Shown here: positions 58,501-64,000 of the stretch, one piece after another | Numbering within the stretch: position 1 is the stretch's first letter | Layout of the letters: every line of letters starts with the position of its first letter | Notes under the pieces: generated by a model | The model's input: the letters and a program-made list of their open reading frames with translations, nothing else | What the model was told of the DNA's origin: nothing | The model's database searches: none | Assembly (NCBI RefSeq): GCF_032854445.1 | Contig: NC_088295.1 | Coordinates: 78,956,028 to 79,020,027, forward strand | Source of the DNA: Liolophura sinensis | Taxonomy: Eukaryota > Mollusca > Polyplacophora > Chitonida > Chitonidae | Length of the DNA: 64,000 bases | Reading direction: 5' to 3' | Position numbers and translations under genes: made by a program

Positions 58501-61485
58501 ATTTGCATAGACCGTAACAAATAGTTCGATTTTGTGCTTTGTTACGATTCCATCAGTAGCCTCAGTTAGGGTGTGCCTTATGATAAAAAATCCCAATACT
58601 ATTGGTTATAAAGCAATAGACTGAAACGCCATCACTAATGTCAACACATTGCAGTTTGCTGATGAAAAGCGTAAATTCGTTTTAATACTAATCCGAGGAA
58701 AGGATAAATCTCGTGTACTCAGGGTTCATTTTTTTCTGCTATGTTCTTTCATGGATAGCTCCTTAGAACTCACAACGACTTAAAAAGTTAGTTAATGACT
58801 GGAATGAATAATTTAAATCCTCACTTGGAATATGTAATTGCAGTTCTTCCTTATAGAGCAAAAGTTTAGCGCCACGAGAATTTGGTTAATGGACTTTGAT
58901 CTCTTGGCTTCATCCCCACAATTCCAGTCATCTTTAAGTTTGTTTGTGTTCGGTTCTCAATGCCCTTCTACTTACAGCACTGCGTTAAACATAGACAGTG
59001 GAGAAAATAAATAACATTAACAAGGCTACTTACAGAAAAAAGTAATCTCTTCACAGAAACTTCAAAGACACCTCTTACAATAGAGAAATCGATGTTGGTT
59101 TCAAGTGTTACGATAGTTAGGTTATCTGTACAATGGACTTTCTTTACCATACGGAAGAATTGTGGTTTGTATGAAAGGTCAGCCTCATTAGGGAAAATAG
59201 AGTGTATTTACACAGGCTCAGAACTTCACGTACATTCCCATTGGGTTCCAATGGGGGCTTTTCTGTCAGGGTGTCATTTCCTGATATTCTGTCACTGTTG
59301 CATTTCATAATGTAAATATGTGCATATTTATCAAGGAATCGGTGTATTTACGAGCAACAACCCAGGGGCTATGCCGTGTACATAATTTGTAGCCTGTCTA
59401 CAAAGATACGTCTAAGATAACCACTATGGATTTGGCTGAATCGCACTGAATCCGGTGGTTTAGGATACTTGAAGTTCGCTTATTTTAGTTGTACGGACGA
59501 CTGTTGTTACTGTCTTTCAGGAATCATTCAGCAAAGTTTACAACCCATTTGGAATGTTATCAACCTGAACTCGATTGTGCCAATCGTTGAAGGTCTTGGC
59601 ATTAGATCAAAGCTCGCGTCTTTGGCAACCAGGCAATGTCTCGGCTCAGTATGCTGTAGTCAATAAAAACCTGCCCCCGTCCGAACCGTTTGCGTTAGGT
59701 CTATTCCCTCTCTCCTGGGTCAGAATTCTACGTAAGGAAGTCCGGATATTGACGAGCCTGCAGATGTGTCACCATTGGCAGAACTGAAGCCATACGGCGC
59801 TGTCTGAGGTGCGGAAAAGCGGCAATGGTGTGAGGCAAGTCGTTCAGCGAGTCCTCAAGAAAAACAGATTAACTGGCAAGTGTCCACCGAAATCAACTGA
59901 CAGGTTTTTTTTGGAAGAAAAATATTGAACCGATCGAAGTTTTTTTCTTCATACTCAAATATTAGAGAATAAAGAATAAAATGCACTGAAAATATTGATG
60001 CGAATTTCCTAAAAGCTATTTTCTTTTGTATATTAATGAAATACATTGTACAAAATGATTAACTTGCGACCTGTTACACTCTACAACAATTCTTGCAATA
60101 AATAGATTACATTATTACATATTGACATTAGCACCATTAGATTACTTCTTTGTAAAGCATTACAGTATTATGCATTATGACTTCACTGACATCAATCGTT
60201 CCACAATTTATCCTGATTTACAATTAAGATTACCTGCGCCAAGAAAGGTCACGAGGACAGGGCGAATAGTGTTATGAAGATATTCCTACAAAAACAACAC
60301 CAACATTCATGATTCATTGATGTTGGTGTCTTAATCCAGTTGATATGACAATTACCAAAGTAATCTGAGAACGACATATTTTAAAGCGACGTCCAATTTG
60401 TAGGAAGACCGGTGTACGTTAGAAAGAGAATAATTTGTTTGGTATAAAATACCTTTGGCCTTATTTTCAATGCACAATACATGTCATCAAGGGTTAATTG
60501 CTATCATATTTCAAGGATAAATAAGCCCCGGTTTAATATTATTTTCAAGAAATATCCGAATAGTTTTAATTTCGCTCAGCATCAAATGGAATTATGCATC
60601 CCATAAAGGGCAGATTTCCCGAACAACCTGATTTTTTTTCATTCCATGAAGCCAGCACAGTCGGTGAATATTGTTCTACGTCGTTTAGGAAATGATCTCT
60701 CGGTTTTAAAGTGACAGATGAAACTCATTTATTGGGATATGTCCGTCATTCCTTTAAAAGTAACACAACGCTAGATAAAATATCAATAAATCGGTCGGCA
60801 CGTGCTACAGCTAAAAACTAATAAACAAATAAACATTTTATATAATTACTCTCCATAAGCCAAGATGAAACATGTGAACCTTGCTTACATGACCAGGTTA
60901 GAATTTACACCAAGAGAGGTGTGTTTTATCCTTTACATTTAGTCGCACAGAAAACCCTGCTGTATTGTAAAGCAGGTGAACATGCGATTTACCAGGGTGA
61001 ATATCAGCTAACTTCCATTATAACCATATAGTTTCTATTCTTCGTTGGGCCTGGGTAAATATCACCAGTTGACGGCACTAACGTTTACATGTGGGGCTGT
61101 TCGTCAGTAACTTGCCAGATTCCCGTGGGTAGCGTGAGACACCTCGGGCTGCTCTACCCATAGAATTGACCGATTAAGTGAAAAAGTCTTGATTGTGGCG
61201 TTAAACAGTATATATTAGTATAATAAAACAATTAAAATAAAATTTAAAACCCAAATAAAAAACCCCAAGACGCCGTTAACGGAATTTCGCTAAGGTATTT
61301 AACGGCCATACTGATGTGGTCAATTTTGTTGAGAATGTGACATGATATAAAGTTCAGGTCTCAGGATCATAGCTTTTCTAAAGAATCTTATGGAGCTTTT
61401 TGAACCTAGAGTGAAGATATTTCAGAAATCCTCTTAATTTTGCAATATGCGATGATTGTATACAGGATAGCGGACAAAGTAGATA
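58501..61485. other. Intergenic or intronic stretch
   Basis: No recognised gene. A splice-acceptor-like CTGTCTTTCAG ends at 59520 and is followed by about 49 open codons (to 59666). A hairpin lies at 60297-60329, with arms ACACCAACAT and ATGTTGGTGT and a 13-base loop. A weak SINE-like tail (AAGTCTTGATTGTGGCGTTA AAC) ends near 61208. Confidence 0.4.
61050..61210 (+). mobile_element. Possible degenerate SINE of another family
   Basis: A TTCCCGTGGGTAGCGTGAGAC segment is followed by CACCTCGGGCTGCTC, then AGTCTTGATTGTGGCGTTAA AC. This gives the general layout of a SINE body and tail, but no head, terminal repeat or duplication is clear. Confidence 0.3.
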
Positions 61486-61685
61486 NNNNNNNNNNNNNNN
61501 NNNNNNNNNNNNNNNNNNNNNNNNNNNNNNNNNNNNNNNNNNNNNNNNNNNNNNNNNNNNNNNNNNNNNNNNNNNNNNNNNNNNNNNNNNNNNNNNNNNN
61601 NNNNNNNNNNNNNNNNNNNNNNNNNNNNNNNNNNNNNNNNNNNNNNNNNNNNNNNNNNNNNNNNNNNNNNNNNNNNNNNNNNNNN
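61486..61685. other. Assembly gap of 200 N
   Basis: Exactly 200 Ns, the kind of round number used as a placeholder. The left flank ends …AAGTAGATA and the right flank begins GTAGATAAAGG, so the seven bases GTAGATA occur on both sides. Confidence 1.
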
Positions 61686-64000
61686 GTAGATAAAGGATCT
61701 GAAACAGGCAGTCAAAACATAACTATGTAAACTAAAGTCAGAGAACCTTTATGGGAGCAAAAGTACTTTCTGGTTCGTTTGTTCATTGATGTAATTGATA
61801 AAAAAATAAAATAAAATAAAAAAAACACAAGAAAACAAAACGGAAATAAAACTGTGAGAGACATACACATTGAAATCTTAGAGTCAAACGGCTCTGAGTA
61901 TACACATACATGGGTGTTGCTGTGTACTGTCATTCACACACTCCACCATTTTCGCTCCTGGCTAGGTTGGAAAACTTTTAAACCTGTTGATGCGTGTATG
62001 TTTCAGAAACGATGCGACCCAAATTTCCCGGAAAATATCCTCGATTTAACATACAACGACATAAAACCTTCTTAACTGAAAATGAAAGCCAGGTGTTTTT
62101 CATGGTTTAAGGGTATGATCATGGTATAACTGCCTCCCCCGGTGACTGGAAGGAGCCCCGAGGCGACTTTTGCAATCTCCTGTAAATGTCATTGTCTTCA
62201 AATATCATACGAGAACGATCACTGGTAACGCGGAACTGCTAGCTAAGTCTCGAGGTGGAAAAGATCTAATCAGGGTCACTGAACACTCCCGATACAAAAT
62301 AGATGAGAATCGTGAGCCGAGAATGACAGCCAGAAAGGAGAAAACATAAGGTATGAGTCTTAACGATGAAAGATGCATTCAAAACTTGACACAGTTGTAA
62401 AGTTGAAGTCACAGTGTTCATTAGACGTTATGAATTTCCGGAACGAAGATACAAAAAAAGAAAGAAACAAAGACCAATGCAATCATGTTTTTCCAACTGA
62501 AATCATTCCCCTTTGTGTAGTATTTTTTTCATAGAACTAATTACATGACAATTTAACATCCCCTTATTCTGTATTTGATCCTATCTGCGCAAAGTGAAAC
62601 TACAGCTTGCGATACTTTTAAACCTGTATAAATGATATCTTTGAAGTTTTTGGTGTTGTACGTCAGGGCATCCTCAGCCTCAACTTTGTTTATGCAACAC
62701 TAGTGAAGACTGTCTCATTTGTGGAGTCTGGTTTTATCTAACAGCCAAGGCCATTAAAAGGTTTCCCAAGTATATAGCGTTGATGTGCAGGACAGGTCAC
62801 CTGAAAGTCGGCCGAAAGTCATCCGAGACTAGCAATTCCAGAAATTCTACAAACCTCAACGGAGCTGTAATACGTAAGTTGACGCAGTATTATCACTTTA
62901 ATAGGAAGTTGACAGCCATCGATGGCCATTTCAGCGTTATTAATCCACTGAGTGTGTGTGTGTGTGTGTGTAAATGCGTTTGTTGTTGGCGAAGTATCCG
63001 GTGAATAACAGCCCTCTGGAGACACAAATAATATACGATAACTAACGTTTGGGTTGTAACGTTAATACAATAATTCTGGTGTAAGGAAGTTTAAATTGCT
63101 TCACTTGATGTACTCATAGGTGCTAACACTGACCATTAGCCAATGTCGTCATGAACGTCCAATGAGCGGCTCTTTGATGTAATCACACGACATAGAAAGG
63201 TAATATATTGTCAAACTATATCGTGGAACAAATGCCGCTTGGAATATGGTTGTTACTTTCAGTGACGGGCGCGTAAAAACATGACAGCGGCCCTTTAAGT
63301 GCTGTGCTTTAAAGGACGTATATGCAAGACATTCGAGCATCCCGTGAGTCATGATCAACATTTACACTGAAAGAAGACTCAAGAGTTTATACATGGCTCA
63401 GACATTAGTGCGGATACACAATGCGGCAGAGATAATGTGAAAGTGATTTTAAGGTAATAAAGAAATTAACTATTCAACTAATGAATTTCAATATCGTACC
63501 TTTTTCAGAACCAGGTTTCTCAACAGACATCATATAAACACTTAAGTATAATAACCTCGTTGGTCTTTGTGTTTAAAAACCATAGTCAAACGAGTGACTG
63601 ATTCTAATTCAGATTCTGAATTCTAAAAGAAACAGGTAAGTTACCATTATTCTTTAAAACCAGAAATTGATTTTACTCCACGCTTCATGCATTTTACGGC
63701 CTACTCGTTGAGATAACCAGGGAAATTTGCGCAGTTTTAAAAACCATGTTTAATTGTGGCTCGATGGCAAAATTGAAAGAAATACCTTAATGCTGTGGTG
63801 ATGCAACTGCAACGGATAATCCACCGCTTGTTCTTACAGGCATATACAGCTTAAATCATGCATAGTATGACAAGGTGATGTCATTATGTTTACAGGGTAT
63901 TTGAACAAATTTAATATGTGAGCAGTTTGTCGTGATCGTCAATCGCGGATGTCATTCTCAGATCGTTTCATCCTCGTCTCTAATTCCCTGATCATGAAAG
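61686..64000. other. Intergenic or intronic stretch
   Basis: No recognised gene, RNA or mobile element. Local composition around 62080-62340 and 62740-63010 is less AT-rich. A short inverted repeat, CCTTTAA…TTAAAGG, occurs near 63293-63314. Confidence 0.4.
62952..62971 (+). repeat. TG dinucleotide microsatellite
   Basis: About ten GT repeats. The overlapping short frames are shaped by this repeat. Confidence 0.95.

Noticed and set aside
61434-61730. 93- and 96-codon frames across the N run
   Set aside because: They are open only because the Ns are translated as X.

Overview
This is AT-rich eukaryotic genomic DNA with no convincing intact protein-coding gene. The longest open frames are about 145 codons, and they belong to a dead retrotransposon. 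The dispersed tRNA-derived SINEs, especially their shared tail (…GTACGGCGTAAAACACCAATC…AAATAAATAAAT), resemble repeats I associate with molluscs and other lophotrochozoans. A mollusc, perhaps a bivalve, is therefore my best guess from memory, not something proved by the window. One 200-N assembly gap lies at 61486-61685.

The main structure, roughly 1-49 kb, is a mosaic of old, diverged copies of one long repeat unit, about 5-7 kb per copy. Direct copies lie at about 6.3-11.3 kb (A), 11.3-18.0 kb (B), 18.0-25.7 kb (C) and, partial and reordered, 25.7-30.3 kb (D). Inverted pieces lie at 1-2.4 kb and 4.45-5.37 kb. A second run of related copies lies at 33.9-38.0 kb (U1), 38.0-44.05 kb (U2) and 44.1-48.65 kb (U3). 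A block shared by B (15.25-15.45 kb), C and U2 (41.6-41.85 kb) joins the two runs into one family. I recognise no parent gene or transposon. Short frames that recur between copies change mostly at the amino-acid level and carry stops, so they look neutral.

Younger insertions can be read against sister copies that lack them. They include a solo LTR of about 1.03 kb (18235-19269), a 5'-truncated and inactive jockey/CR1-like LINE (23702-24772), and at least ten tRNA-derived SINE copies, several with clear target-site duplications. There is also one SINE with a proline-tRNA-like head (32433-32796), inserted within or beside a field of ATCGAT-rich repeats. A third short dispersed repeat occurs at 640-905, 5860-6000 and 15895-16135. 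Two 15-bp minisatellites, a long TA tract and a G-rich tract confined to copy B complete the repeat content.

From about 49 kb to the end the repeat density drops and most sequence looks like single-copy intergenic or intronic DNA. The segment at 57.96-58.5 kb is less AT-rich, lacks ORFs and holds several palindromic or binding-site-like motifs. It is the best candidate for a regulatory element. No operons, CRISPR arrays, rRNA genes or intact tRNA genes were seen.
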